This document shows, piece by piece, positions 21,667 through 38,670 of a stretch of DNA of 64,000 bases. The notes below the pieces were generated by a model. That model was not told the origin of the DNA, did no database searches, and saw nothing but the letters and a program-made list of their open reading frames with translations. The number at the start of each line of letters is the position of its first letter. The first letter of the stretch is position 1. This DNA is from Canna indica (Eukaryota; Streptophyta; Magnoliopsida; Zingiberales; Cannaceae), in NCBI GenBank assembly GCA_034359265.1, contig CP136890.1:102139501-102203500 (forward strand), in the 5' to 3' direction. The position numbers were made by a program, and so were the translations under genes.

Positions 21667-24600
21667 ATGGGGAAGGGCTGCAAGTCGGCGTCTCACCAGC
21701 TGTTCAAGAACAAGGCCCGCAACCGGGTGGACGACCTCCAGGAGAAGTTCACCGACCTCCAGTCCGCCCTCAAGGAGAGCCGCGCCGCGGATGTAGCCGT
21801 CCTCGAGGAGCAGCTCCACCAGATGCTCCGCGAGTGGAAGGCCGAGCTCAACCAGAGCTCCCCCGCTACTTCCCTCCAAGTAATCCGCGCTGAAAGCCTT
21901 TGCTCCTCTTGCTTGATTAGTTTTCTTATTTCTTCTCTGATTAGACGTGACGGACTCGTGCTTGATTCTTGATTGGCAGGGGAATAATACTCCCGACACT
22001 TCGGATCTATTCTCGGAGACCTTGCGGCTGTTGCAGCTGAGTGAGGAGGACGACGACGCTACGAGCAAGCTGGCTGAGTTGGCGTTCGGGAACGCCCCTA
22101 AACCGGAGCAGGTGGAATTGCAGCAAGCTGATGTTGGAGCTGTGCAAGGTGAAGGGACTGCTGCCTTCTTTCAAGAGGTGCGCATTTATCTGCAAGGCAG
22201 ATTATATTTTTCTTTCTTTCTTTGATGTCTATCGCAACACTAGTTCTGTTCTTTTGCGCCCATCATAATTCCTGTGTGTTTTGTTTTACGGAATACTTTG
22301 TGTTTGTGATATTCATATTAGGCTTAATTATATTTTTGGTCCTCCAAAATATCATGTTTTTTTCGTTTGATTCCTCTTTTTTAAAAAGTTTCTGTTTAGT
22401 CCCTCAAAAGTTATTTTTGTTCCCGTTTGGTCTCTCGGTTAACTTTCCGTTAATTTTTGTTGTTAAGTGCCAATATGGCAATGCTGACATGAATTAAAGA
22501 GAGATCAAATGGAAAAAATGAGATATTTTAAGGAACCAAATGAAAAAAATATATATTTTAATAACCTAAAGTATAATTATATATTGTTATGCTTTAGATT
22601 ATTAAAATGTATATAATTATGGTTTAAATTATTAAAAAATATATTTTTCCATCTAGTCCCTTAAAATATCTCATTTTTTTTCCGTTTGATCCCTCTTTAG
22701 TCCATGTCAGCATTGTCATGTTGGCACTTAACACTAAAAGTTAACGAAAAATTAACGGAGAGACCAAACGGAAACAAAAATAATTTTTGAGGGACTAAAC
22801 AAAAACTTTTAAAAAGGAGGGACCAAACGGAAAAAGATATGATATTTTGGGGGACCAAAAACATAATTAAGCCTTTATATTATCTTCGTGAATTTTAATT
22901 GTATCTTCAAAAAGATTGTTTCTTGAGGAAGAAGTATACAATTTTCTTATTACCATTCTTATAAGCAGAGAACTCTTTAGTGTATACAAGTATACAATAA
23001 AGACAGAGGAGAAATCTTTGACATTGAAGTTGTCAATTTCAGGATTCAGAACTCAGATACTTCATATGTTTTTGGTAGTACCATGTGTGCGAACAAAGAT
23101 GATTTCCAACTTCATATATTATCTAATGTTAGCTTGAAAAATAATATATATTTAAGACAGGAATTAATCCATTAGGTGCAAGATTAGTTTGGTAATTTTA
23201 AGTAATCTATTTCTTTATTTCCTTTTCAAGCATTTTCTGATGATATTCCCACTTTGAGTGCTAACTTAGGAGTTTTACTGATGCTCACAAATTCCTTTTT
23301 AGCTAAAGCTAGAGGTGAAAAGCTTATGATGAGACTTAATGGATTCTGGATTCCGTAAGATGTAGGCCTTTTCTGAAATGTTCTCATGCTAGTGTCATGG
23401 TCTAAATAAACTTTGGCTTAAAGTGCCATTGAACTAAGGTTCACGTGACCAAGTATAATCCGATTGATATTGAAATCATAGTTTTATTTGTTTACTTTGA
23501 TGGCTAAGCAGATTTTGCATGCATAAGCTTTAAACCTTACTCTGTGACCTACTCTCTCAGCCCGTTGGCTAATTTTGTGCATGAAAGCGGTGTGTGCGTC
23601 ATGAAGCCTAATAACACATCACCTTGACCAATTGATCTTGCCTTGAGACTCCTTCGGTTCCCCTTCCCTTGTTTTTGTTACTGCCTTTTCTTTCTCTCCT
23701 GTTTTTTCATAGATCACTGATTGTTATTGCTTATTGCCCTTATTACAACCTCCCCCCCCCCCCCCCTCCAAGTACCCATGGGTGCAACCTTATCAAATGA
23801 TCACACAGGAAATAGAAGAGATTGTGATGGTATGCAAAGAAGGTGGAGCACTATATAACTTAACTGCATGTTTTATCCAGGTTTTCATAAGTCCTCTGAC
23901 GGTCCCTTTTATTTTTCCTGTTTTTATGGTTGAGTAGGTTCTGAGGATAGAGTCAGTTGAGTCATGTAGAGGCAGAGTTGACCCATTTAATTTATTGCAT
24001 ATTGCAAGGAGCAAAGGGGATGCAACAGATATCTACATAAGGCTGAGCCTTGAATAAGGCAGTTATCATTTCCCTTAAAATATAGAGTTATAACATCTTT
24101 TCTCTCCGATGAGCTCATGAGATCCAGAGTTTTCTCACCCAAATCTCCATCAGTCATTTTGTATCTAATTGCTCGTGTGATCGATTCTAATTACCGTGTC
24201 CATAACACTGATCAACTCTTTAATAATTATTGAAGAAATCAATTACTTTATTTTCTTTATTTCTTACTACTATTCTTCTTGGAACAGTCAACATAAAAAT
24301 AAGATTGCAACATACTGATCTTCATGTGAGGTAGCTGTATGCATCCATTTCAAAAGAATGACGGGCATCTTTTTTCTAAATATAGTCCCAACCAAGATCT
24401 AGACATCTTTGAAAGAAAGAGGCTTGGTTACTACAAACTTTAATTCATGTCAGCATCCTTGTAACAATTTATACTACATTGGCAATCTAACTACATTGTA
24501 CTAATATTTGCTTCTCGATTGAGGCCCTGAGGGATTTTGCTCCAGTAACTTCGATACTACCCTTTAAGGACAAGATAATTAGTAGATCATTTTCTATATG

Positions 24601-26857
24601 TATTATGTTGTTTTTACAGGAAGGGAACATGAAGCAATTGCTTATAAGAACTAACTAGGATGGTTCAAGCGGACAGTAGATTCACACACTTGTCTCTTGT
24701 TGAGGATCTTTTAGTTAAAGGAAAATTATTTTAATAAAAACATATCAAAAACAAATGTTTTGTAAGACAATTACAACACCTATTATGCTTTATGGATCAA
24801 ATTATTGACAAGAGGGAGATGGCATATCTAAAAGTTTTTTTTTGCAAAGATTAAGATGTTTGGCTAGATAAGTCAAGTTAATGTGCCAGATTCTGGAATA
24901 AAACATTAAACATACTGAGAAATTGGATGCACTAGGAATCTGGAACAAAACAAATAAAGATTTGTTTGTCATGGTTTTACATTTTAATTGTACTGCCCAT
25001 AAAGGTTCAATTTGCCAGTTAGGCACAGGATCCATACCAATTGTGCCACATGTATTGGGAGGTATAATTAGGTATATGCCAGTTTGAAAGGGGAGCAATA
25101 CCAGTTTTACCATATGTGTCGGGAGGTAAAATTATTTATGTTTTCAATGTGCACTGGGCAGTATGACTTAGTCTAAGTGCACCGAACCATAGTAGTCTGA
25201 GTTGAGACCTATCCAGGTATGGCTGCCAAAAATTTAAAACCATTGAATCTCCAAACTTACCCAATTTGACATGCACAATTTGTATGCTTCATTAAGAGAA
25301 AGGTCCACATTTGATTTTTGCATGCAATAGCCACTAATATTTATGTATCCTCTGCATTGTTCTCGTGGTGATCAAAATGCCTTTTTAATTTGTAAATAAG
25401 TTACAGTGTGCTGATGCGCCACTCTGTTGTGCACAATGAATTTAGACTAGAATTTGTTTCCTTTTTACTCTCTCATTTCATTTTGGCATGAACATCTTAA
25501 TGACTTGCCAACTTCTGTTGGTGATTATGACAATTAGAACTTTTCAAATTGGCTTCTTGCAGGAGTACTATGTGAATCAGGAAATAGGCGAGCAGGGTTA
25601 CCTTTACACTGGCCACTATGAAAACAACCTTCCTGTAGGATCACATGATGCTGCTGTGACTTGCCTAGAAGGGACTAATCATTTTGATTATCAACAGTAC
25701 AACTTGCATCAAGAACTACCTCATGATCTTTATGGTAATATGAATACTACTGAGCAGAATGGTGGAGATGTTTTTCCCCATATGTCCGATGTGCTGCCAA
25801 CTATTAGCCCTCCACCATCTGCATTTCTAAGGCCAAAGTGTGCCCTGTGGGATTGTCCAAGGCCTGCTCAGGGCTCAGAATGGTGCCAAGACTACTGTAG
25901 CAGCTTCCATGCCACACTAGCAATTAATGAAGGTCCACCTGGTATGACACCAGTGTTGCGCCCCGGAGGTATTGAGTTCAAGGATGGTCCGCTTTTTGCT
26001 GCTCTTAATGCTAAGGTACAAGGTAAAAATGTTGGTGTTCCGGTGTGTGAAGGTGCTGCAACCGCAAAGTCTCCATGGAAAGCTCCAGGTATGATTTTTC
26101 ATCTCAGAGGCACTTAAACATCTTATGTAATGGTTGTTCGATTAACCAGCCAGTTGACTGCATTTGAGAACTATGTTGTGGTACAGTTGGTTGAGTTCAC
26201 TTTGCTCAATTTCTTCTTTTGATGAAAATATGATCGCCATGATGTTTTCTTTTTAATTATGGCGCAGAGCTATTTGATCTTTGCGTTCTTGATGGTGAAT
26301 CACTCAGAGAATGGCTTTTCTTTGACAAACCAAGGAGAGCATTTGAGAGTGGAAACCGTAAGCAAAGGTCATTGCCAGATTACAATGGCCGTGGTTGGCA
26401 TGAATCTAGGAAGCAAGTGATGAAGGAATATGGGGGCCTAAAAAGGTCCTATTACATGGATCCACAACCACAAACCCTCTTTGAGTGGCATTTGTATGAA
26501 TATGAGATCAATGATTGTGAGGCCTTCGCGCTATACAGGCTAGAATTCAAGCGTGTTGATCCAAAGAAAAGTGCCAAAGCTAAATCATCTGGTAATTCAC
26601 TTGTTGATTTGCAACAGCAGATGGGAAGGCTCAAAGCAGACAACACTGTGGATTACAAGAAGAATACCAAGAGCAGGGCAAAATCAAATCTGAAAGACAT
26701 TGCTGGAAACATTAATACAGCTTCAGGAGCGGTGGACCAAAAAGAGAACGGTCCAAATGTGTTGCATGCTCCTGATGTGGATGGCAACTCTGCTTATGGG
26801 CCTCACCTCCAATATGCTTATACTATGGAAAGCTTGAATGATGGTTATGGAACATAA
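21667..26857 (+). CDS. VOZ1: VOZ (vascular plant one-zinc-finger) transcription factor
   Basis: Four exons (21667-21879, 21980-22177, 25563-26088, 26268-26857) give 508 residues, close to Arabidopsis VOZ1. The N-terminus is the conserved [19 protein letters not shown]. The conserved DNA-binding and dimerisation region runs from about 215 to 430, with the zinc-binding block [12 protein letters not shown] near 229 (CX4CX9CX3CX3H) and the basic stretch [19 protein letters not shown] just after the exon 3/4 junction. VOZ proteins bind GCGTNx7ACGC, act in phytochrome-dependent flowering and stress responses, and move between cytoplasm and nucleus. All introns are GT-AG and phases agree. Whether it is closer to VOZ1 or VOZ2 is not settled. 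Intron 3 (3.4 kb) holds a MITE. Confidence 0.95.
22321..22873. mobile_element. Long-TIR MITE, Mutator-like, in VOZ intron 3
   Basis: The 553-bp element starts GGCTTAATTATATTTTTGGT and ends ACCAAAAACATAATTAAGCC, and almost its entire length can fold back on itself. Flanking 9-base repeats TTCATATTA (22312-22320) and TTTATATTA (22874-22882) differ at one base. Long TIRs and 9-base duplications suggest a Mutator-like origin. It encodes no protein. A decayed relative starts at 35470. Confidence 0.85.
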
Positions 26858-28380
26858 GCCACCTTGGAAGCTGCTGTGTCTTACTTGCTTCTAGTAATTG
26901 GTTTGGTTCAAATGAGAACCTATGGCCTTACCGTGTGATGCAACTAATTGGTTGCAGCCTTCTGACTCAGATTTTGGTACTCCGTAACATTACGTTATCC
27001 AACTTCTTACCATTGACGATGTTAAGAAAAAATGTTTTATATCAGGGCAGCCTTATGATTTTCAAAACTAGAGTATCGCAATTTCACTCTCCTGTAATTT
27101 ATGTAAATTTGCTTATAGTAGCATCTCATCTCTTGGTCCTGGATGTATTTTACGACTTAATGAAACTTTAGTCTCCAAGGTACAGCATGTTTCCAAGATC
27201 TCATCCAAAATATCCTATTTGTATGTGGTACTGGGCAAGTATATTTCAATAATTTGCCCCGTCAGGGTATCTGGTGAGACCCTAACTTGTTCAGTTCTTT
27301 TCTGCATCTCAAAGCTACTACTGTAATTCTGAGCAAAATGATGATGAACTTTCCTGTATGGTCGGTGTTTTTTATCGGTTCACTTTCCTATTATTTATTA
27401 TTTTCTTATTCCATTTTATATTGTGAACTGAAATTAAATATTAATTAAACTGATGGATTCCTCTTAATTGTTTACTGCTGCTGTTTAAGTGCACAAAATG
27501 GTCATTGTTAAGGATTGTCAACCTGAGCATGTATATCAAGTGGTTATTGACTTATGGTTGAGATGCAGAGGTGATCTAGTCTTGAAAGAATTGATGTTCT
27601 TAGAAATCCCATAAGATGATGCTTTTGCTTGTGAACTAGATCAGATGGGGGGTTATAACTTTTTATTGAGATGCATGGATGAAGATATTAAATCATGTGT
27701 GGAATAATACTCGACCTTGTTATTGTAATTGTACCAGAAGTGTTTTCTTTTGGTGGCTTCAGCACATAATACGACCAGGATACTTGGTGTTACTTCAGCA
27801 GAGATCATATAACAGAAGCAAATAGAATAGCAGGAACAAGTATAAATTATCATATGATTATCGATGTTCAAGTGGAAATCATGGCACAAAATCTATTAAC
27901 TTTCGCTACGATAGTATTTGTTTTGCTTTTCTAATACAGAGATAATTAACCCACTGACTCAGTAAGCTTAAGCCATCTTCCAATTTGTTTAAAATTCAAG
28001 TTAATAGTGCTTTATCAAACCTTAAGAATTCACAGCAAACTAAATAATAGAAAAATTAACACAACGACAATGTTTAGACAAAAAAAACAATTAACAGAGG
28101 CAAGGCAAAATAACATTAAGGTTAAAAAAACAAACCTAATAGCAAGACATGAATCTATTAAAGAAAAGTCTTTGGTACAGCAATGCAATAAATAAAAATC
28201 TAAAATCCTATCATCAATCTTTTTAGATCATTTTTTCAAAGTACCAACAACGGATATTCCAATGAGAACCACCTCCGTTGATGCCATGGCAAAAGTAGCT
28301 ATAGGTCTGTAGTGAACAGCCGTGATAATCTCTGCAAATTGTTTCCACACATCATCAAATATTTGCCTCCCTTTCTAAAC
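26858..28380. other. Convergent 3' flanks of VOZ and the RABA gene
   Basis: Intergenic stretch between two convergent genes. The left part should be the VOZ 3' UTR and the right part the RABA 3' UTR. Open frames at 26935-27171 and 28007-28195 show no domain. Confidence 0.5.
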
Positions 28381-32212
<3,832 letters not shown>

Positions 32213-34110
32213 TCAAGAAGCGCCCAAGTGCTTGCTGCAGATCTTCCTTATCTCTCCCGTCCTCCCCTTCTTGACCCTGATGGAGCCCATCTTGTCCATG
32301 CCCGCAGCGAAGGCCGCGAAGAACTCGGCCTTGTCCTTCCCCAGCTCCTGCACCAGCGGCCTCGTCCGGGAGTCCAAGAACAGCGCCTGGTCCGTGGCCA
32401 GCAGGCCCATCTTGGCCTCCAGGTTGCTGTAGTACATGTGGTCGAAGGAGAACGGCGTCTGCACGTCGAAGGGGGCCACGACGTCGGCGTTGCCGCCGGA
32501 GCGCGGGCAGGACATGCGCAGCGCTTTGAGGAGGCGCGGGTCGATGGCGGGGTCGGGGCCGGCGGTGCCGCGGTAGTCGTAGAGGCGGCTGACGAACTGG
32601 TCGCAGTGGGAGAAGCCGATGGTGTGGGCGCCGGAGAGCACCACCAGGTCCTGGGTGGTGAGCCCCTTGGAGACGAAGAGGCGGATGAGGTCGTCGACGG
32701 TGGAGTTTGGCCGGGGCAGGTTTGCCTTCACCTTGTGCGGCAGGGACACTCTGCTGTCCTTCCGCCCCTTCTTCACGGCGTAGTCTGGTCCTCCTGCCTA
32801 CACAATTCACAAATGCATGCTTTTGCTATTAATTATTATAGATAAAATTAATTAAAAATATATAATAAAAAAACCTTCAAAATAAGAAATACTTTTTTGT
32901 TTACAGGTTTAATTTTAAATTTCCTTATATAGTTTGTCTGCATGCAATGCATTGTCCAAAAGAAGACACATGTGAAGGCCATCTCTCTCACATCGAAGCA
33001 GTGTCAGAATCAGTCTCTTGACTCGCAGGGAAAACCAGACAAGAAATTATTATTATTTCATTAATGCGAAACCTGCGAGCCAGGATTACAGTTACCTTCT
33101 TATCTTAATTAAACAAAGAAACAGAAAAATAAATATCACAAGAGTTGTCATCTACAAAAGATCCAAATCTAGTGATTGATATTTACAGCTATAAGTTGAC
33201 CCAACTGTCTGCTGTGGACTGTTTCAGATTAAAATCCTGAACTCCCGGACATGAAAATTTTGTCTTTAGCCTTAAAACAACTTCAATCCATAACCAGCTT
33301 TGGCTTGTAGAACAATTCCTAATCTCCCCCTCTCAACTCCAAATCAATCTGATGATGGGTTATTTGAGACGGATTAATTTAACTGCTGAGTTCTTATCAG
33401 TTCCAACATTCATGCAAAAATCTAACTATAATAAATAAACTTGTAATATATGGAATTGAGTTCTTGAAGAAATAATATGTAATTACCAGTTTATACCACT
33501 TACCAGGTGAACGAAGTCTCGCGCAGCGATGGCGAGGATGTCGGCGCAGGTCACCACGCCGGGGCACTTGCTCTCCACCGCCGCCTTCGCCATTTCGATG
33601 GTCTCGAACGCCTCCGCCGCCAGGCTCTTGTTCTCCTCCACGTCCCTCTCCACCGCCGCCTTCCCCCCGCCCCCGCCGCCGGAGCTTGGCGCGATCAATA
33701 TCGACGCGTCGCACCCCTGCGGACAACAAAAGCGCATATGTATATATATCAGCTCCATCTAAAGAGGAGGAAGAAGACAGCGGGCGGATTTGATGAATTC
33801 GTACTTCGACGAAGCAATCGTGGAAGAAGAGGCGGATGGTGGCGGCGCCGGCGGCCGGGAGGTCACTGAAGCGTCTGGCGGTGACGGAGGCGACGAGCTG
33901 CTCCACCTGGGGGCAGGTGGTGGAGTAGAAGTCGGGGGAAAGCTGGTGGCGGACGGGGACTGCCTTCCTCTTGCTCTTGGTACCGGCATTGCTGCCGCCG
34001 TATGATCCCTCGGCGAGGCCGACACGGCAAGAGACGAAATAGAAGGCGAAGAAGAAGAAGAGAAGGGAGACACGGAGGAAGCTGGAGAGGCAGCAGAGGT
34101 GGCCTCCCAT
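32213..34110 (-). CDS. Class III secretory peroxidase
   Basis: Three exons (34110-33805, 33716-33504, 32797-32213) encode 367 residues. This apoplastic or vacuolar heme enzyme oxidises phenolics with H2O2 in lignification, wall cross-linking and defence. A hydrophobic signal segment lies at about 15-33, then a basic spacer, then the mature domain from about 56 (QLSPDFYSTTCP). The distal catalytic region is RLFFHDCFVEGCDAS and the proximal heme-ligand region DLVVLSGAHTIGFSHC. All eight conserved disulphide cysteines are present. Exon phases are 0 and both donors are GT. It resembles the Arabidopsis PRX19/41/63 subgroup in the HTIGFSHC and FDHMYYSNL segments. Oddities are the roughly 20-residue basic spacer after the signal peptide and six consecutive glycines near 115. 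The frame is open back to a GTG at 34146, but the ATG at 34110 is the sensible start. Confidence 0.94.
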
Positions 34111-35065
34111 GGCAGAAACAACAGCAGAAGAAACAAAAAGTGACACGGGGAATTAAGAGGGAAGAGGAAGAGGCGGAGTCCCGAGAAGAGAAAGAAGCCA
34201 AGGCGAGGTGTGAGAGAGAAGCAACAAGGTGGTGCTAATTGTAGCTGGTGCGGTAAGAGAAGGCGATTGACATTTGGTGAGACGCGAGAGAATCTATGAC
34301 CGCCCGTGAACACACAAGGAGAAGAAGCTGGTCTCCGCATCGGTCCAATTCCAGCGTTTCCAAATCAGGACCGGACCGTCCGGTTCAATTGGAGATTCGG
34401 TCTCAGATTCTCTTTATATTTTACTTTCAAATAATTTAGGAAAAAAAGGTTCACAGTCATATCAATTTAGAATAATTTTCTACTCCAAAAGCTGGAATTA
34501 GTAAATACTAGAGAAAAAAGTTTGACAATTTGATTGAACATAAAGAGAAGTTAGTAGAGTTAAGAACCCGAATCCGAAGACAGCAGAGAAAGAAACAAAT
34601 CAAAGGACACAAACAAGGGCAGAGTTGAGAACGCAAGGCCAGCAAAATAGTGACAAGATCTGAATCATCAACTGATACATCTTCAACAACTTCCACTCTG
34701 TTCAACATGCATTGCATTTTTAGACATCATTCCATCAATCATTGGTAGAGTCCAAAGTTACCTGAAAAGTGAAAACAATAATGCAAACATTTTGCATAAG
34801 AGCTTGCACAGGTGGTGTCTTTTGATTGGGTGGTTAATCCATCATCATATGCGGGTGGACCCAAATGGAAAGGTCTGGGCTGGCCCAATAACCAACAATA
34901 ACGAGGACAGGATCCACGAATTGGTTTTTCTTACTATAAACCACGTGTCTTTCTATATCTACAGCAGTAATGGAATTAATTATATGACTTGTTCAGGTAG
35001 ATTTTTTTACCTAGTTAATGTGAAAGGAAACACAGCTGATAAATTTAAGTGAGACATGTAATAGA
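34111..35065. other. Peroxidase promoter and spacer
   Basis: GC-rich purine-biased leader up to about 34330, then AT-rich sequence. I see no further gene. An open frame at 34792-35052 has no known domain. Confidence 0.45.
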
Positions 35066-35454
35066 TGTTAAAGTCACGTTGCCTGAGGTTACGATCTAGA
35101 TGAATTTTAAATAGATTGGATAATCCTCCTCATATGAGCTAGTTTTTGAGGTAGAGTTAGGTCCAATATTAATTTTCTAATATGATATCAGAGCCAGACC
35201 TATTGTTGATTATGGGCCACCTGCAGAACTTCACGCTCCAGCCTCCAGATGTGGATTATGGGCGTGAGGGGTGTGTGTTAAAGTCTCACATTGCTTGAGA
35301 TTGTGGTCTAGATGTGGATTCTGGGCGTGAGCGGGTGTGTTAAAGTCTCGCATTGCTTGAGGTTGTGATCTAGATGTCCTTTAAATAGATTGAGCATCCT
35401 CCTCCTTTGAGCTAGCTTTTGGGATGGAGTTAGGTCCAAGACTATTTTCTAACA
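35066..35454 (+). mobile_element. TRIM-like mini LTR retrotransposon
   Basis: Two direct repeats of 117 bp (35066-35182 and 35338-35454) both begin TGTTAAAGTC and end CTAATA or CTAACA. Directly after the left repeat is TGATATCAGAGCC (35183-35195), one base from TGGTATCAGAGC, the primer-binding site for initiator tRNA-Met in many plant LTR elements. A purine-rich GGGCGTGAGCGGG precedes the right repeat. At 389 bp with no coding sequence it fits a terminal-repeat retrotransposon in miniature. The zone before the right repeat, with the first 39 bases of the repeat, is duplicated at 62-bp spacing (35276). No clear 5-bp TSD was found. Confidence 0.8.
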
Positions 35455-35469
35455 ATTTATATATATTCA

Positions 35470-35885
35470 GGCTTAATTATGTTTTTGGTCTCTCGTAATA
35501 TCATTTTTTTTCGTTTGGTCCCTATATTAACTTTTGATGTTAAGTGCCAACATGAAATATTGACATAGACTAAAGATGGACCAAATAAAAAAAATAAGAT
35601 ATTTTAAGAGACTAAATGAAAAATATGTATATATATATTAATAACCTAAAACATAATTATATATTATTATGCTTTAGATAATTAAAATATATATTATTAT
35701 ATTTTAGATTATTAAATTTATATTTTTTTTCTATCTAGTTCTTTAAAATATTTTTTTTTTTCATTTGATTCTTTTTTAGTCTATGTCAGTATTTTATGTT
35801 GACACTTGATATTAAACGTTAATAGAAAGTTAATGAAGAAATTAAATAAAAATAAAAATAATTTTTGAAAAATTAAATAATTTTT
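35470..35885. mobile_element. Decayed, truncated relative of the VOZ-intron MITE
   Basis: It starts GGCTTAATTATGTTTTTGGT and follows the order of the 22321-22873 element (TTTGGTCC, AAGTGCCAACATG, ATAATTATATATT, CTATGTCAG), but the right terminal repeat fades out near 35885 without the GGACCAAAAACATAATTAAG end. Many AT-biased changes suggest an old insertion. Confidence 0.75.
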
Positions 35886-38670
35886 TTAGAAAAACGAGAA
35901 CCTTCTTGATATATACCCTGACATAGGATAAGAAATAGATCACGCCGAACACGTGAAACATTAATAAAATACAAGGAACATTAAATCATGCAGTCTGAAA
36001 GAAATAATAATAATAATAATAATGCTAATAGTTGGATATAGTTTGCAATTCAGAAGTCTTTTCAATAAATTAATATAGACATATAGTCAATTAATTAATT
36101 TTGGGTATATTTTAGCTTATCATAATATATAATTGCAACTTTTTTAACTCGATAATTATAACTTTGGTGCGTATGGTAAAAAGGGAAATGTCCATGCTAT
36201 CATATTCGAGTATACTAATACCATCTAATAATCCAACAAACATATAAATGTAGTATGTCCCTATTTGTACATGAGTAACATACTCAATACATAGCATAAT
36301 AAAATAATTAGATTCCCCTAGCGCTTTTGCACGTTGGGAGTGTCACCTCAAGCTCGCTTTAACAAGAGGCATGTCTATCTCAAAATAGTAGCTTTGCGAG
36401 TGCCTCGTTTGACGCCCCATCCTCACACGAATGACTATCAGTATTAACACATGTGCTTAACGGGCCTTAGAACAATGTTCGTTGATCGAAACTCTTAATA
36501 ATTTGGATCAAAACCTCCAATTGACTCATGCATCATTCTACCTAGATGTGTACCTATCATTTATTTAATGCATATCTAAATATCACCACGTCCAAAATAA
36601 TAATATCAACTTATGATATATCATGCAATTGTAATAAATAAGAGACCGTAATAATTCATCAACTAATGCAATTAATCAAAATACACATCAACTAAACACA
36701 TGACCACTAATGAAATGTCCAATAAAACATGCAATAAAAAATCAAAAAGTTTTAGAAGCAATAACATCCAAATAAATTTTAAAAACTCATCATTTTATAC
36801 AATGATAACTCATGGCTACAATGGACTCGATCTGTAAGCCCAAACTAATCATATAGACTATAATCATCTATTAATTAAATTAATAATTTTAATTACTTTA
36901 TAAATACTAAAAAATTACAAAAGCCTATCAAATGACATTTGATCTAAAAACTGACACTGCTATCACGTTCGGAAAGGGAAAATCTATAACTTTGATATTC
37001 ACCTCAACTCCATCCAACAATCCTAAGTTATCCAAATAATTCATTTACTAATGTCAACTTAACTTATTAATATAACTTAAAATTAATTGTCTATAAATAT
37101 TAAACCTTTTTGCTATGCGTTAACCAAGACATATCTATAAACTATATAACTTATATTAAACTTTTTCCTATTTGGTAACCAAGATATATATATCTGTAAA
37201 ACTCATGAAACACGCTTTCAAAGATATATCGACTTGCCTAATTGATAAATAATTTTTAAAACACCAAAAATTAAAAAAGTATCCCCATATATTCTCCTCC
37301 TCCCATGCTCCTTGTCGTCGCCCCCTTCCTCGCCAAATTCGTAGCCCTTGCCCATGTCGAGTAATTCCCACCCGTTAGAACATAGAAAACAATGCTATTC
37401 CCTATATTGTCAAATGCATTTATTATTATACGATGAGGACGCATCAAGAATATTTGTATGTTTACTATTAGCATACACAAGTGGCTGACATATATATAAA
37501 TTTCAAGCACATCAAATCTCATATTCTCATGTGCCACGTCAGTTGAAATACATCATCCATTAATTATCTTTTCCACATCGTGGATGTGTGGGTCTCAGCT
37601 GACGTGGAATTTGACGTGAAATAATTTAATTATTATGTTGCCATAAGAATAATTGGAGATATTTTTTTTAAATTTATTATCTTTTGGGCAAGTCTTTATA
37701 TCGGTAAAAAAAGGGATTTATATACAATATACATTGCACAATTGCCTAAAATTGCCGAGGCAATCAATACCACAATAAAAAAATTAAAAATTATAATAAA
37801 ATATATCATAATCAAGCAATATCCTAATAAAATAATAATAAGGAAAATAATTACATTAATTGAATATACTTTCTAAAATATAGCAGATGAAAATATTAAA
37901 ATAATTCATAGAACACCATTCAGCCTGCGTTGTATCATGTTTTATCCGGTGCTTATAAATTATAGGGTAAATTATACTTATCTTCCGTGAAATTTAGTAA
38001 AATTATGATCTTTTCTTTAAACCCTAAACTCAAATTACAATTACTTTTATTTTTCACAATCATCCGAGAGAAAAAAAGATTATTTATACTTCACAAACAT
38101 ACTTGAATAAATAGTATGAGGATCTCCATGGATTATTTTTCAAAAAATTAACTAAAAATAGAAAAAAAATCCTATTTTTTTATATAATAATTTTATAATA
38201 CAATTATTACAAAACGTAAACACAGTAATATACGCACAAAGCGTATTACAAGATATACAGAGACGTGAAAAAAGACGCATAAAATATTATAATTAGGGAC
38301 TGAACTTAAGATTTAGACAACATATTCGAATGCTACTACCACTTAAACACGAGTTAATTAAAAAAAAAAAATCCCACTTCAACCAACCTATTTCCATATA
38401 CTCCCAAGCCAACGGCCGCGTTATCCGCTCATTGCTTACGTCATCACTTCCCTTTAATGAATTAATTATTTACAATTATTTCCTTTCATCATTAATAATT
38501 CCAATTAATTTATTATTTAGAATTTACCTTTATTTTATTAAACTCATTCCCTCGTTGGAGTCTTCGTTTGCAATGCATAAATAGAGGGCTCGTCTCTTCC
38601 TCGAATCAATCGACCCTCTCAAGATCGAGATCTTTGCCTGAGCGCGATTGAAGCTTGCATCGAGTGGGCA
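35886..38670. other. AT-rich spacer and ETHE1 promoter
   Basis: A long gene-free stretch, AT-rich throughout. An ATAAATAG at 38575-38582 may serve as a TATA element for ETHE1 about 95 bases before its start codon. The ATG at 38571 is followed at once by CAT AAA TAG and is not in the leader if that TATA is used. Confidence 0.45.

Noticed and set aside
23750..23768. Homopolymer C run in VOZ intron 3
   Set aside because: A simple low-complexity tract without further structure; its length may be unreliable.
34111..34146. N-terminal extension of the peroxidase
   Set aside because: It would need a GTG start; the ATG at 34110 leads into the signal peptide.
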